Assembly: GCA_000431315.1 (NCBI GenBank)
Contig: HF989700.1
Span: forward strand, 1 to 34,833
Source: Brachyspira sp. CAG:484
GTDB lineage: Bacteria > Cyanobacteriota > Vampirovibrionia > Gastranaerophilales > Gastranaerophilaceae
DNA: 34,833 nucleotides
Direction: 5' to 3'
Shown here in pieces: positions 7,592 through 15,811 of the stretch; within the stretch, counting starts at the first letter, position 1, and each line of letters starts with the position of its first letter. The notes beneath the pieces are model-generated. The model did no database searches. It saw only the letters and a program-made list of their open reading frames with translations, and was not told where the DNA came from. Position numbers and translations under genes: made by a program.

Positions 7592-7687
7592 ATTTTTACA
7601 TGTTAAATATTGTAAAAAATCTTCCGTTATTAGCTAAAGTTTTTCTTTTGATGACCGTTATATAATTCAAAGATAAGGAATATTAAA

Positions 7688-7870
7688 ATGGTAGATTTTA
7701 ATAGTGACATATCTAATCCCAAAGGTTTACCGCAGCTGGACAAAGACTACTGGCAGCCGCAGAAATCTGCTGAAAAACCGGAAAACCTTTTTGATAATCT
7801 TATAAAAACTAATTTTGATGTAGAAAGCCTGAAAAAGATTTCAGTTTTTTCTCCAAAACTTAAAGATTAG
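7688..7870 (+). CDS. Small hypothetical protein
   Basis: A 60-residue acidic/polar protein with Pro- and Asn-rich N-terminus (NPKGLPQLDKDYWQPQ), then a predicted helix (ENLFDNLIKTNFDVESLKKI). I recognise no domain, signal or membrane segment. AAGGAA lies 9 nt before the ATG, which argues for real translation. It converges on the next gene, and the last 11 bp overlap the 3' end of that minus-strand gene. Confidence 0.6.
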   Translation: MVDFNSDISNPKGLPQLDKDYWQPQKSAEKPENLFDNLIKTNFDVESLKKISVFSPKLKD

Positions 7871-8585
7871 ATTTCTTTTTCGTCAGAGATGTTGCTATAA
7901 AAGTAAGAACACCGGCTGCTGCTGCGGTTACAACTCCGTAAAGAGCACCTGTTTTTAATTTAGTGTTTCTTGCAGCTTTTTTAATAAACTCTATCTGTTC
8001 TTTTGGTAATTCATCACTAACTGATTTATATTTTTTTGCTGTTTTGTCGTAAACGTTATTAAAATAATCTTTCGCCAGTTCGTCATAATCCATTGTCGGA
8101 CGGTTAGTTATTTGGTCTGACATTTCTTTTTCAACAGCATCTTTTATTTCCTTAACATTTTTGCTGCCGATAAAGTTCTCTACTGCCTCTTCAAGTGTCT
8201 GATTTTCCTGCGGAATTATTCCAATCTCATCTGAGTGCATTGTAATAAAATCTATAATTTCTTCTTTTGCAAAAGCAGCTTTTTTAGAGGCTGTTTCAGC
8301 CGGATTTATACCCGCTGAGCTTGCTTGTGCAAGTTCTGCCGGGGTTAGTTCTTCGTCTGGTAAATTATCCAGGGCATCAAGAATTTCTCCGGTTTTTATA
8401 ATATGCTTGTTATCTTCATTCTTAAGAGTGTAGGAGATTTCCTTTATAAAACTGTCAGACGGTTCACCGTTTTTAATAACCGATTTCAGATAACCTGCTG
8501 CCCCGCCGGCAATGAACCCGCCGGCAATTGAGGTCCGGACAAATTTGCCTTGCGAATTGTTATTTTCGATACGGTTTACAGCCAT
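7860..8585 (-). CDS. Hypothetical protein with two hydrophobic segments
   Basis: A 241-residue protein of no recognised family. A Gly/Ala-rich hydrophobic stretch occurs near the N-terminus (residues about 18-36, TSIAGGFIAGGAAGYLKSV). A second occurs at the C-terminus (about 213-233, GALYGVVTAAAAGVLTFIAT), followed by a Lys-rich tail KKKSNL. The middle is acidic and helical (ELTPAELAQ, DEIGIIPQEN). This layout suggests a membrane hairpin or glycine-zipper protein with a soluble central domain. AAGGAG lies 8 nt before the ATG. It probably forms its own unit and converges with the small gene at 7688-7870. Confidence 0.7.
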   Translation of the reverse strand: MAVNRIENNNSQGKFVRTSIAGGFIAGGAAGYLKSVIKNGEPSDSFIKEISYTLKNEDNKHIIKTGEILDALDNLPDEELTPAELAQASSAGINPAETASKKAAFAKEEIIDFITMHSDEIGIIPQENQTLEEAVENFIGSKNVKEIKDAVEKEMSDQITNRPTMDYDELAKDYFNNVYDKTAKKYKSVSDELPKEQIEFIKKAARNTKLKTGALYGVVTAAAAGVLTFIATSLTKKKSNL

Positions 8586-8672
8586 ATAATTCTCCTTGTT
8601 TAAGGTTATTATATGTAAAAACCCTGATAAAATAAAATTGCCCGGTTATCTGAAATAAGTAATAAAAATTAA

Positions 8673-9110
8673 TTATTTACCTGTAGAACCAAATCCGCCA
8701 GCCCCTCTGAGGGTTTCTGTGAGTTCTGTAACGACTTCAATTTCAGCCTGTTCAACTTTTGCTATAATCATTTGAGCAATTCTTTCATCCGGCTGGATTG
8801 TGTAAGTTTCGTTCGAGAGGTTTACGACAGGAATACAGACTTCTCCGCGATAATCCTCATCAATAGTTCCAACACAATTGATTAGAGTTATACCATGCTT
8901 TATTGAAAGTCCTGAGCGGGGGCGCACCTGCGCCTCATACCCATGTTCAAGTTCTATTTTCAATCCGGTAGGCACCAATGCTCTTTCCAGCGGTTTTAAA
9001 GTAATCGGCTCAGAAATTGCTGCGCATAAGTCCATACCAGCCGCGCCTTCTGTTTTATATTCAGGTACAAACCTGTTGTGTGCCAATCGTTCTATTTTCA
9101 ATACTGTCAT
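8673..9110 (-). CDS. dut: Deoxyuridine 5'-triphosphate nucleotidohydrolase (dUTPase)
   Basis: A 145-residue trimeric dUTPase (EC 3.6.1.23), which hydrolyses dUTP to dUMP and PPi, keeping uracil out of DNA and supplying thymidylate synthesis. All five family motifs are present: AGMDLCA (24-30), RPRSGLS (63-69, with the substrate-binding Ser), GTIDEDYRGE (81-90, catalytic Asp), RIAQMII (110-116) and the C-terminal arm RGAGGFGSTG (135-144). Its ATG overlaps the TGA of the upstream HTH gene in an ATGA (9107-9110), so the two are translationally coupled. No Shine-Dalgarno of its own is obvious, which agrees with coupling. Confidence 0.96.
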   Translation of the reverse strand: MTVLKIERLAHNRFVPEYKTEGAAGMDLCAAISEPITLKPLERALVPTGLKIELEHGYEAQVRPRSGLSIKHGITLINCVGTIDEDYRGEVCIPVVNLSNETYTIQPDERIAQMIIAKVEQAEIEVVTELTETLRGAGGFGSTGK

Positions 9111-9331
9111 AACTTCTCTTCTACAAATTCTATTCTGTAACCTAAAATTTTTGCGATAGTTTCAATTTCTGTGAATGAAATTGTATCCCTTTTTATCTTA
9201 CCATAAATTTTGTGGCGGCTGTATGGTCTTCCGGTGGCTTCGGTCAGCTTACAAGCTAAATCCTGCAGTGACATTTGCCTGAGCGCCATCAAAATTTTTA
9301 GTTTAGTTTTTATATCGGTATTTATTTCCAT
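9107..9331 (-). CDS. Small HTH DNA-binding regulator coupled to dut
   Basis: Taken from ATG 9331 (74 aa); an extension to 9439 would add an AT-rich, low-quality segment that covers the promoters. The sequence TKLKILMALRQMSLQDLACKLTEATGRPYSRHKIYGKIKRDTIS is a Cro/C1-like helix-turn-helix with a long turn, followed by EIETIAKILGYRIEFV. Family-level regulator, target unknown. It is transcribed with dut (4-bp ATGA overlap) and divergently from the broken XRE gene at 9439. On the minus strand TTTACA and TATAAT are 16 bp apart, and the -10 box ends 7 nt before the ATG, so the message would be nearly leaderless. Confidence 0.72.
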   Translation of the reverse strand: MEINTDIKTKLKILMALRQMSLQDLACKLTEATGRPYSRHKIYGKIKRDTISFTEIETIAKILGYRIEFVEEKL

Positions 9332-9350
9332 ATTAAAAATTATACTTAAT

Positions 9351-9379
9351 TTGACACAAGTGTAAAAATAATATATAAT
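9351..9379 (+). promoter_or_regulatory. Consensus sigma70 promoter with overlapping operator-like dyad
   Basis: On the plus strand TTGACA (9351-9356) and TATAAT (9374-9379) are separated by exactly 17 bp: a perfect consensus promoter pointing at the XRE gene at 9439. The dyad TTgACAC-AA-GTGTaA lies on the -35 box (9351-9364) and also inside the spacer of the divergent minus-strand promoter (TATAAT at 9340-9345). A protein bound here could repress both directions. Confidence 0.75.
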
Positions 9380-9438
9380 ATACGTTATATATGACGCAAA
9401 AGTATTTTTTATAACGCAACTTGTAAAGGCTAACGGCA

Positions 9439-9781
9439 ATGCACAATTATGAAGAAAAAATGAAAAAGACCGGTGAAAATTTGCGCAACCTCAGGCTCAG
9501 GCGCGGTCTGTCAGTTGAACAGCTTGCATTAATGATAAATTCAGAACCGGCTTGGATTTTGCAATGTCCGAAAAAATTCTGCGATAAGGAACGTGAGCAG
9601 AATTTTAGAGTGGCTTATTAGACAGCGCAGCTGCGCACGGCTCGCGTAGGCGGGGCGTAAGCAGCGGAGATCTGCTTTTGAATTAGAAAACGGTCAGGCG
9701 GAAAAAATTTCTTTCAATCAGCTTGACCGTTTATGTAAAGTTTTTAATATAGCTTCTCTAAACGAGTTGATAATGTTTTAA
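9439..9781 (+). pseudogene. XRE-family HTH regulator interrupted by the 118-bp element
   Basis: The 5' part encodes 42 residues (MKKTGENLRNLRLRRGLSVE... ending PAWILQ). The 118-bp repeat then follows, and the same reading frame resumes at 9683 with LENGQAEKISFNQLDRLCKV...LNELIMF and a stop at 9779-9781. Removing 9565-9682 restores a continuous 74-residue Cro/C1 HTH protein in which ILQ-LENG forms the usual end of the recognition helix region. With the insert, translation ends at a TAG inside the element (9619-9621) after 60 residues, giving a protein without the second half of its HTH domain. The gene still has a perfect promoter. Its last 24 bp overlap the 3' end of alaS. Confidence 0.85.
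9565..9682 (+). repeat. 118-bp dispersed element, copy 2 (inside XRE gene)
   Basis: Same length as copy 1 (2115-2232) and 116/118 identical. The host gene reads through both junctions (TTGCAA before, TTAGAA after), so both ends are defined exactly by the interrupted reading frame. No convincing target-site duplication or terminal inverted repeat is present. The internal hairpins are AAAATTCTGC / GCAGAATTTT and AAGCAG / CTGCTT. Because 118 is not a multiple of three, the insertion also shifts the frame. Confidence 0.92.
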
Positions 9782-12367
9782 ATCACTTTCAACTTTTTCG
9801 AGAATTTCATTTAGCTTTGACGCATCTTTTACTCCGCCTTGTGCAAAGTTTGGTCTGCCGCCTCCGTTAGCGCCTGTTGCTCTTGCAATTTCACCAACGA
9901 TTTTACCGGCGTTTACGCCCTTTTTAACAAAATCATCAGATACTTTTACTGCAACAGTTCTTTCTGATGCAAGAACAATAATGCTTTCGCCGAGTTTCTG
10001 CGACATAAATTCAATTCCGGTTTTTAGAGCATTTCCGTCAATATTTTCAATTTTTGAAATGAACAATTTTCCGCCGTCAATGTCCTCTGCCTTTGAAAGG
10101 AATGTTGCAAATTTTGCACGTGCATTTTCTTCCTTGGCGGAAGCCAGTTCTTTTTGAAGTTCTTTGTTTTCTTCCTGAAGTTTTTCAACACGTTCAACTA
10201 TTTCGTTGTAGTGTGTTTTGAACATCAGAGAAAGCTTGTCCATTTCTCTGACTTTTGCATTCATAAATTCAAATGCAGCTTTTGAAACAACAACTTCAAT
10301 ACGTCTTGTGCCTGCTGCGATTGCGCCTTCTGAAACGATTTTTACAAGTCTTAAATCCCGGGTGTTTCTTGCATGAGTACCTGCGCAGAATTCTTTTGAT
10401 ATGCAGGTTTCGTTCCCGATTGAAACAACCCTTACAACTTCGTCGTATTTTTCGCCGAATAATGCAGTTGCGCCGGTGAGTTTTGCCTGTTCAATATCCA
10501 TAACATCAGTGTGAACATTCAAACCTTTTGCAACCCAGTTGTTAAGGATTTCTTCAACTTTGAAAATTTCATCCGGTGTCATTGCGCGTGAGAATGTGAA
10601 GTCAAAACGCATTCTGTCCGGTTCAACCTGAGAGCCTGCTTGATGAACTTCATCTCCGAGAACCTTAATCAATGCAGCCTGCAATAAGTGGGCTGATGTG
10701 TGGTGAAGTCTGATTTCTTCACGGCGCGGTAAATCAATTTTTGCCTTAACTGTTTCACCTATTGTAATTTCACCATTGATAACTTTTGAACGGTGTACAA
10801 ATAGGTTGTTCACTTTGAATGTAGTTAAAACTTCAGCTTTAAGGTTATCATTTTCGATATATCCGCAGTCGCCTACCTGACCGCCGCATTCTGCGTAGAA
10901 AGGTGTTTTATCAAGTACAATATCAACGTAGCCTTCGCCTTCAATTGTGGCAAGAATTTTTGCATCAGCTTCATTCTTCTCATAGCCGACGAATTCTGTT
11001 GAGCCTACTTCATCTTCAAGTTTTGCGTATTTCATATCGCCTGTAACACTGATTTTTGCAGTTGCTGCTTTTGCGCGGTCTTTTTGCTCCTGCATGGCTT
11101 TTTTGTAACCGTCTTCATCAACTTTCAGACCGTTTTCTTCTGCAATTTCTTTTGTAAGCTCAAGCGGGAAACCGAATGTATCGTATAATTTGAATGCGCT
11201 TTCTCCGTCAATATCTTTTTTATCTGCAATGAATTCATCGAGCATTTTATAACCGCGGTCGAGTGTTTTTGCAAATCTTTCTTCTTCTTTTTTGATTGTG
11301 TCAATAATCTTTTGTTTATTTTTAATCAAATCAGGATAAGCTTCGCCGTAATTTTCTACAACAACATCAACAAGTTTGTAGAGGAACGGCAAATCCATAC
11401 CAAGGATTTTACCATGTCGTAGTGCACGTCGTAAAATCATTCTGAGTACATAGCTTCTGCCTTCGTTGCCGGGAATTACACCGTCAGAAATCAGGAATGA
11501 AACACATCTTGCGTGGTCTGTGATAATTCTCAGTGACACGTCGGTTTTTTCTGATTTTTTGTAAGGTACTCCGCTCATTTCTGAAACTTTATCCAGAATA
11601 GGTTTTAAAAGGTCTGTTTCAAATGTGGAAGCAACCCCCTGACAAACCATTGTAATACGTTCCAATCCCATTCCAGTATCAACGTTTTTGCTTTCTAAAG
11701 GGGACTGGTTGCCTTCTTCATCCTGATAGAGTTCTGTAAACACAAGGTTCCAAATCTCAACCCATCTGTCGCATTCACAGGTATCAATTCCGCAATTCGG
11801 GTCATCGCATTTGTATTGTTCACCCAAGTCGTAATGAATTTCAGAACAAGGACCGCAGGAACCTGACGCTCCAGGAGGTCCCCAGAAGTTATCTTTTTTA
11901 CCTTTTCTCTTAATTCTTTCAGCCGGAACACCTACGCTTCTCCATATTTCGTAAGCTTCATCGTCTGTTTCAAAAATTGTTATCCACAGGCGGTCTTTAT
12001 CCAGTTTGAGAACTTCTGTAACAAATTCCCACGCCCATGGAATAATTTCTTTTTTATAATAATCACCGAAAGAGAAGTTGCCTAACATTTCAAAGAAAGT
12101 GTGGTGGCGCGGAGTGCGACCTACATTTTCTATATCCGAATCTTTTCCGCCGGCTCTTGCGCATTTCTGGCAGGAAGTTGCACGTGCAGGGTCGTACGGG
12201 GATTTAACAATTCCCAAAAATATAGGCAAAAATTGAAGCATTCCTGCTGTTGTCAACAATACTGTCGGGTTATCAGGCACAAGGCTTGAGCTTTCAACAA
12301 CAGTATGCTGGTGTTTATTTTTAAAATAATCTAAATATAACTTTCTTATTTCATTTCCGGTTAGCAT
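9758..12367 (-). CDS. alaS: Alanyl-tRNA synthetase
   Basis: An 869-residue class II synthetase (EC 6.1.1.7), close to the usual length of about 875. The N-terminal aminoacylation core includes TTAGMLQFLPIFLG, GNFSFGDYYKKE, EIWNLVFTELYQ and DTGMGLERI. The editing domain has HHTSAHLLQAAL and the zinc-binding CAGTHARN that clears Ser/Gly mischarging. A coiled coil (VEKLQEENKELQKELASAKE) leads into the C-terminal C-Ala domain, with GANGGGRPNFAQGG. GAGGAA lies about 9 nt before the ATG. The 3' end overlaps the broken XRE gene on the other strand by 24 bp. Confidence 0.98.
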   Translation of the reverse strand: MLTGNEIRKLYLDYFKNKHQHTVVESSSLVPDNPTVLLTTAGMLQFLPIFLGIVKSPYDPARATSCQKCARAGGKDSDIENVGRTPRHHTFFEMLGNFSFGDYYKKEIIPWAWEFVTEVLKLDKDRLWITIFETDDEAYEIWRSVGVPAERIKRKGKKDNFWGPPGASGSCGPCSEIHYDLGEQYKCDDPNCGIDTCECDRWVEIWNLVFTELYQDEEGNQSPLESKNVDTGMGLERITMVCQGVASTFETDLLKPILDKVSEMSGVPYKKSEKTDVSLRIITDHARCVSFLISDGVIPGNEGRSYVLRMILRRALRHGKILGMDLPFLYKLVDVVVENYGEAYPDLIKNKQKIIDTIKKEEERFAKTLDRGYKMLDEFIADKKDIDGESAFKLYDTFGFPLELTKEIAEENGLKVDEDGYKKAMQEQKDRAKAATAKISVTGDMKYAKLEDEVGSTEFVGYEKNEADAKILATIEGEGYVDIVLDKTPFYAECGGQVGDCGYIENDNLKAEVLTTFKVNNLFVHRSKVINGEITIGETVKAKIDLPRREEIRLHHTSAHLLQAALIKVLGDEVHQAGSQVEPDRMRFDFTFSRAMTPDEIFKVEEILNNWVAKGLNVHTDVMDIEQAKLTGATALFGEKYDEVVRVVSIGNETCISKEFCAGTHARNTRDLRLVKIVSEGAIAAGTRRIEVVVSKAAFEFMNAKVREMDKLSLMFKTHYNEIVERVEKLQEENKELQKELASAKEENARAKFATFLSKAEDIDGGKLFISKIENIDGNALKTGIEFMSQKLGESIIVLASERTVAVKVSDDFVKKGVNAGKIVGEIARATGANGGGRPNFAQGGVKDASKLNEILEKVESDLKHYQLV

Positions 12368-12440
12368 AATTCTTTTTCCTCTTTCATTTAATATATCTGA
12401 TAAAATAATATATTAAACAAAGATGTTATGCAAAGAAAAT

Positions 12441-13238
12441 TTATTTAGGCAGATTGTTGAAATAATCCTTTTCGGTTAGAGCTTTTGCTGTGCAGCCAAG
12501 TCCGTTTTTAACTGAAGTACTGGTGTCAGAACAGTATTCATCTTCAGGAAATATAGAACCTTCCACGCCCATTGGAAGAAGTTTGCCTGTATTCTGATTA
12601 ATTTCAAACATAAAGAAATCATGTCCAAATCTGTTAGGGCGTTTTTTCCAGCCGTTTACGTCAATACAGATAAAGAATTTTCCGGCTGTATCTTGACTGC
12701 TGTCACTCGTATCAAAGAAGATAAAACTCCCGTCTGTTATTGACATAATTCCATCATTGCAATATCCGCCTGCGTTAGCAGATTTCGCATTATAACTTTT
12801 GTAATTGTTCATTATGAAAGTTGTACCATCTGTTCCTGAGTAGTTTTTTAGTGGAAATATTGACAGCGGACAGTTTTTCTGACCATCAATGCAAATTGAG
12901 GACTGTTTATATTGCTTTTGCATATAGTTTATAAATTTTGTAAACTCGCCCTTCATATCAGATGTGGTTCCGATATTAAATCCGCTGCCTCCGTATTCTT
13001 GTAAGAAGATACTCTGTATTGCTTGTCCGAGTTGTGAATATGTCTTTTTAAAAGCGGTTTCAAGCTCTTTATTCTTTGTGTTATTAATAACTGTCGGGAG
13101 AGTCATTGCAGCAACCACACCGATAATACCAAGGGTTATAAGAACTTCTGCAAGGGTAAACGCTTTTTGGCTGAAACTTGCTATTTCTACATCAAGGCTT
13201 CTGGTACATGTAAATCCTTTTAATTTAATCTTTAACAT
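12441..13238 (-). CDS. Type IV pilin/T2SS pseudopilin-like protein
   Basis: A 265-residue protein with a long 26-residue leader followed by AFTLAEVLITLGIIGVVAA. The predicted prepilin peptidase site is Ala26/Phe27, with Ala in place of the usual Gly, and Glu31 is the conserved mature Glu5. The hydrophobic helix spans about 27-50 and leads into a soluble domain with several cysteines (SSICIDGQKNCP, FICIDVNG, GLGCTAKAL). The C-terminal layout resembles the partial pilin-like gene at the left end, so the two are paralogues. GGAGGG lies 7 nt before the ATG. It belongs to no visible pilus operon; its neighbours are alaS downstream and a divergent XRE regulator. Confidence 0.87.
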   Translation of the reverse strand: MLKIKLKGFTCTRSLDVEIASFSQKAFTLAEVLITLGIIGVVAAMTLPTVINNTKNKELETAFKKTYSQLGQAIQSIFLQEYGGSGFNIGTTSDMKGEFTKFINYMQKQYKQSSICIDGQKNCPLSIFPLKNYSGTDGTTFIMNNYKSYNAKSANAGGYCNDGIMSITDGSFIFFDTSDSSQDTAGKFFICIDVNGWKKRPNRFGHDFFMFEINQNTGKLLPMGVEGSIFPEDEYCSDTSTSVKNGLGCTAKALTEKDYFNNLPK

Positions 13239-13375
13239 TATATTCCCTCCAAGAATTTAAAGTATCTATTTATATAATATCATGTTTAACTTTAAAAAAC
13301 AATATAATTTTAAATAAAAACTTTATGTTTTGCCCTTTGAATTTATCAAATAATAAAAAAAACTGGAGCAAATTA

Positions 13376-13717
13376 ATGGATATAAAAAAAGAGATTGGAA
13401 GCAGAATAAAAGCTATCAGGAAGGCAAAAGGCTATACGCAGGAACAGCTTGCTGAACTTGTTGGCATTGAACCGCCAAGTTTGAGTTATATTGAAACAGG
13501 CAAATTTGCGCCTTCTGTTGAAACTCTACAAAAACTTGCATTGACTTTACAGGTTAATATCTGGGAATTTTACTATTTTAAACCACTCTCAAATGAATGC
13601 ATGATTAGGGAACTTAATGATGCTATGGAAAAAGACCGCACCTTAACTCAGATTTTTTATAACTTATTTATGTCAATGAAGTATAACAAAGAATCTAATA
13701 ATATTACAAATTCTTGA
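13376..13717 (+). CDS. XRE-family HTH transcriptional regulator
   Basis: Start chosen at ATG 13376 because GGAG lies 7 nt upstream; the ATG at 13325 lacks one. The 113-residue product begins with a Cro/C1 HTH: IKAIRKAKGYTQEQLAELVG and then EPPSLSYIETGKFAPS, ending in ALTLQVNIWEFYYF. A helical tail of about 45 residues follows (ECMIRELNDAMEKD). It is the same architecture as the regulator at 4963-5277. Divergent from the pilin-like gene and convergent with the GH77 gene; the target is unknown. Its 3' end, including the stop codon, lies inside the left copy of a ~40-bp direct repeat. Confidence 0.88.
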   Translation: MDIKKEIGSRIKAIRKAKGYTQEQLAELVGIEPPSLSYIETGKFAPSVETLQKLALTLQVNIWEFYYFKPLSNECMIRELNDAMEKDRTLTQIFYNLFMSMKYNKESNNITNS

Positions 13718-13739
13718 CTTTGTTATGATTATAAAATTA
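13701..13739 (+). repeat. Direct repeat flanking the GH77 gene, left copy
   Basis: ATATTACAA, then TTGACTTT (13714-13721) and TATGATTATAAAATTA (13724-13739), recur in the same order at 15812-15855. There are two substitutions, and a 5-bp shorter gap here. This copy carries the stop of the XRE gene, and its TTGACT/TAAAAT spacing is only 12 bp, so it should not work as a promoter. Confidence 0.7.
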
Positions 13740-13740
13740 T

Positions 13741-15747
13741 TTAATTTTTGTCAGTTTTATTATTACTAAAGAGTTCGTTCATCATTTTTATGAAATTGTC
13801 TGCAAGGTCTTTATAACCCGGATTTATCCCGCTTTTATCTGTTCTTTCCAGAAATCCTTTAGGGAATACTCTGCTCCAAAATGGAAGAAGTGCTTCCGGT
13901 GTAGTTTTCATAAGGTATTTATCCTGCATACCATTCCAGAAGCCGGGAATATTCGGACGGTAGTAAAGTCCCAGAGCATCCTGCAATGTTGTCTGAACCT
14001 GTTTGGCATCCCGCGTGTAGTACCATTTCATGACCTCTTTTGCTATCAGGTCACGATCTTTCATTTCATCTTCTGAGAGTTTTAATTCCTCTTTACAGAA
14101 ATCTCTAAAAAGTGCCGGAGAATTTTTCCCGTCACCAAATTCTTCAGGGTTTTCGTCCAGAAGTTTGTCAATATAATCTTTTAGCGGCGGCAGGTCATGG
14201 TTTCCTGTTAACAGTGCAATATTTTTTTGCAGTTTTATGGTTTCCGGAGAGCTTGAATTTTTTTCGTGCGCTTTTTCAATACTTTCACCTATGCCCATTG
14301 CAACAGGAACTCTCTGGCTGATAAAGTTTTTGCCGTATTTTTCCCTGAATTGTTTATAAGCTTCTGTTTCTGCAAGCGGTCCGAAATCTTCCAGTATATA
14401 ACAATCTTCAGGAACAAGACCTTCATCTTTTGCCACGCGTTTGAATAGTTCAAACATATTTTCTCCGCGTGAATTGTGTTTTTTATCAATTCTTACAATC
14501 CAATCCGGTTCAAAGAAATCTTTTCCCATTCCTCCCTGTTCTTTTGGTTTGAATATTTCATCTCCTTTAAGAATTCTTCCGTCTTCGGTTGTATAACTGG
14601 TCGGAATTTCTGCACGATTGATGTAGCCGGCAAAGTGGTCCAGCCTAAGATCACCTTCACGCAGGAGTTTTCTTAACGAATTTTCCTGATAATCCCAAAA
14701 CTCCGGTGAGTCATAGTTATATAAAGCATGCCCCCATACCTGTGTATACGGGTAAGCACTTTCCGGCGGTGCACCGCTGACTTTTGTCGGTGTGTTATTT
14801 TCATCCATCAGGAATATACCTTTGTTTGCCCAGGTATCAACCCCATTCGGACTTACACCGATTGCAAGGTCAAGGATTAATCTTATACCTTTCGCTGCAA
14901 GCTGGTCTTTAAATTCATTAAACTGCTTGTCATATAAGAACTGTTCAAATTTATATAAATCAATATCCTCAAGTATTTGTTTGGAAGATGTTTTATCTTG
15001 TGAATTTTCACTTAAATATATTTTCAGCTGATTTTTTAATGAAGTGTTATTCTTTTTTGCATCTTCAGGAAGGGATTTTAATTCATCCGGCCATTCTTTC
15101 CAGTTATCTCCATATACCTTGGTTATTGCAGAATGTGCAGAGTATGTATCCAGCCATAATTTCCCGTTTTCTTTTTCAAAATTCTTATATTCAGCTTTGA
15201 TTGGATGTGATGAAGGCAGCTCTTTAAATCTTTCAAAAGCTAGCTTGAAACGCGGATCTTTTTGTGTTTTCAACATATCAAGAGTAAAGACTGGAGAGGT
15301 AACATCATCAGGGAGCTCGGACATCTTTAGAAGTTTACCGTACTTTTCTTTTGTTAACTCATTAAGATTTACCAGATATTTATTTTTGCTAAATCTTCCG
15401 GACGCATTATAAGGACATAAATCGTTTCCAAGAGCAAACAGCGGGTTCATTATCCAGTGTGTCTGCTTTGCTTCTGACAGAAAGTTTATAAACTTGTCTG
15501 TTTCCGGATCAAGGAACTGTCCGCAATATGAACGTGTTGCAGGAAGGCTTGTAATGTGGAACATCATTCCACGCTGTTTTACTTTTCCTTTTCCGTCAAC
15601 ACCGGTAAAAGATATGGTATTATAAAAATTTTTTCTGCCTTCAAATCTGTCATATTCTTGTGTTTGATTAGAAATGTTATATTGAGGATTTAGTTTTACA
15701 GGATTAAAACGAGCTGCTAAATTTGTACAAACCCCTGAAATTTTCAT
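13741..15747 (-). CDS. malQ: 4-alpha-glucanotransferase (GH77, amylomaltase-type)
   Basis: A 668-residue GH77 enzyme (EC 2.4.1.25), which transfers alpha-1,4-glucan segments between maltodextrins. RGMMFHITSLPA opens the catalytic barrel at about residue 60. LRLDHFAGYIN carries the predicted nucleophile Asp, EDFGPLAETEAY the predicted acid/base Glu, and LTGNHDLPPL the third conserved acid. The last motif is GNHD rather than the usual GTHD. About 58 residues precede the catalytic domain (YNTISFTGVDGKGK); they are not part of GH77 and resemble no signal peptide. The protein is probably cytosolic. GGAG lies 8 nt upstream of the ATG. With GH57 and PPi-PFK it forms a scattered glucan-to-glycolysis set. 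A direct repeat brackets the gene. Confidence 0.85.
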   Translation of the reverse strand: MKISGVCTNLAARFNPVKLNPQYNISNQTQEYDRFEGRKNFYNTISFTGVDGKGKVKQRGMMFHITSLPATRSYCGQFLDPETDKFINFLSEAKQTHWIMNPLFALGNDLCPYNASGRFSKNKYLVNLNELTKEKYGKLLKMSELPDDVTSPVFTLDMLKTQKDPRFKLAFERFKELPSSHPIKAEYKNFEKENGKLWLDTYSAHSAITKVYGDNWKEWPDELKSLPEDAKKNNTSLKNQLKIYLSENSQDKTSSKQILEDIDLYKFEQFLYDKQFNEFKDQLAAKGIRLILDLAIGVSPNGVDTWANKGIFLMDENNTPTKVSGAPPESAYPYTQVWGHALYNYDSPEFWDYQENSLRKLLREGDLRLDHFAGYINRAEIPTSYTTEDGRILKGDEIFKPKEQGGMGKDFFEPDWIVRIDKKHNSRGENMFELFKRVAKDEGLVPEDCYILEDFGPLAETEAYKQFREKYGKNFISQRVPVAMGIGESIEKAHEKNSSSPETIKLQKNIALLTGNHDLPPLKDYIDKLLDENPEEFGDGKNSPALFRDFCKEELKLSEDEMKDRDLIAKEVMKWYYTRDAKQVQTTLQDALGLYYRPNIPGFWNGMQDKYLMKTTPEALLPFWSRVFPKGFLERTDKSGINPGYKDLADNFIKMMNELFSNNKTDKN

Positions 15748-15811
15748 TCATAAACTCCTTATAATTTTAAATTATGTCTATTATAAATAAAAAAGAAAAA
15801 TTTTTGCTATT

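Noticed and set aside
9332..9439. N-terminal extension of the HTH protein up to 9439
   Set aside because: It would overlap two promoters and encodes an AT-driven Tyr/Ile-rich stretch unlike an HTH protein; ATG 9331 is better.
13325..13375. Start of the XRE gene at 13325
   Set aside because: No ribosome site there; GGAG lies 7 nt before ATG 13376.
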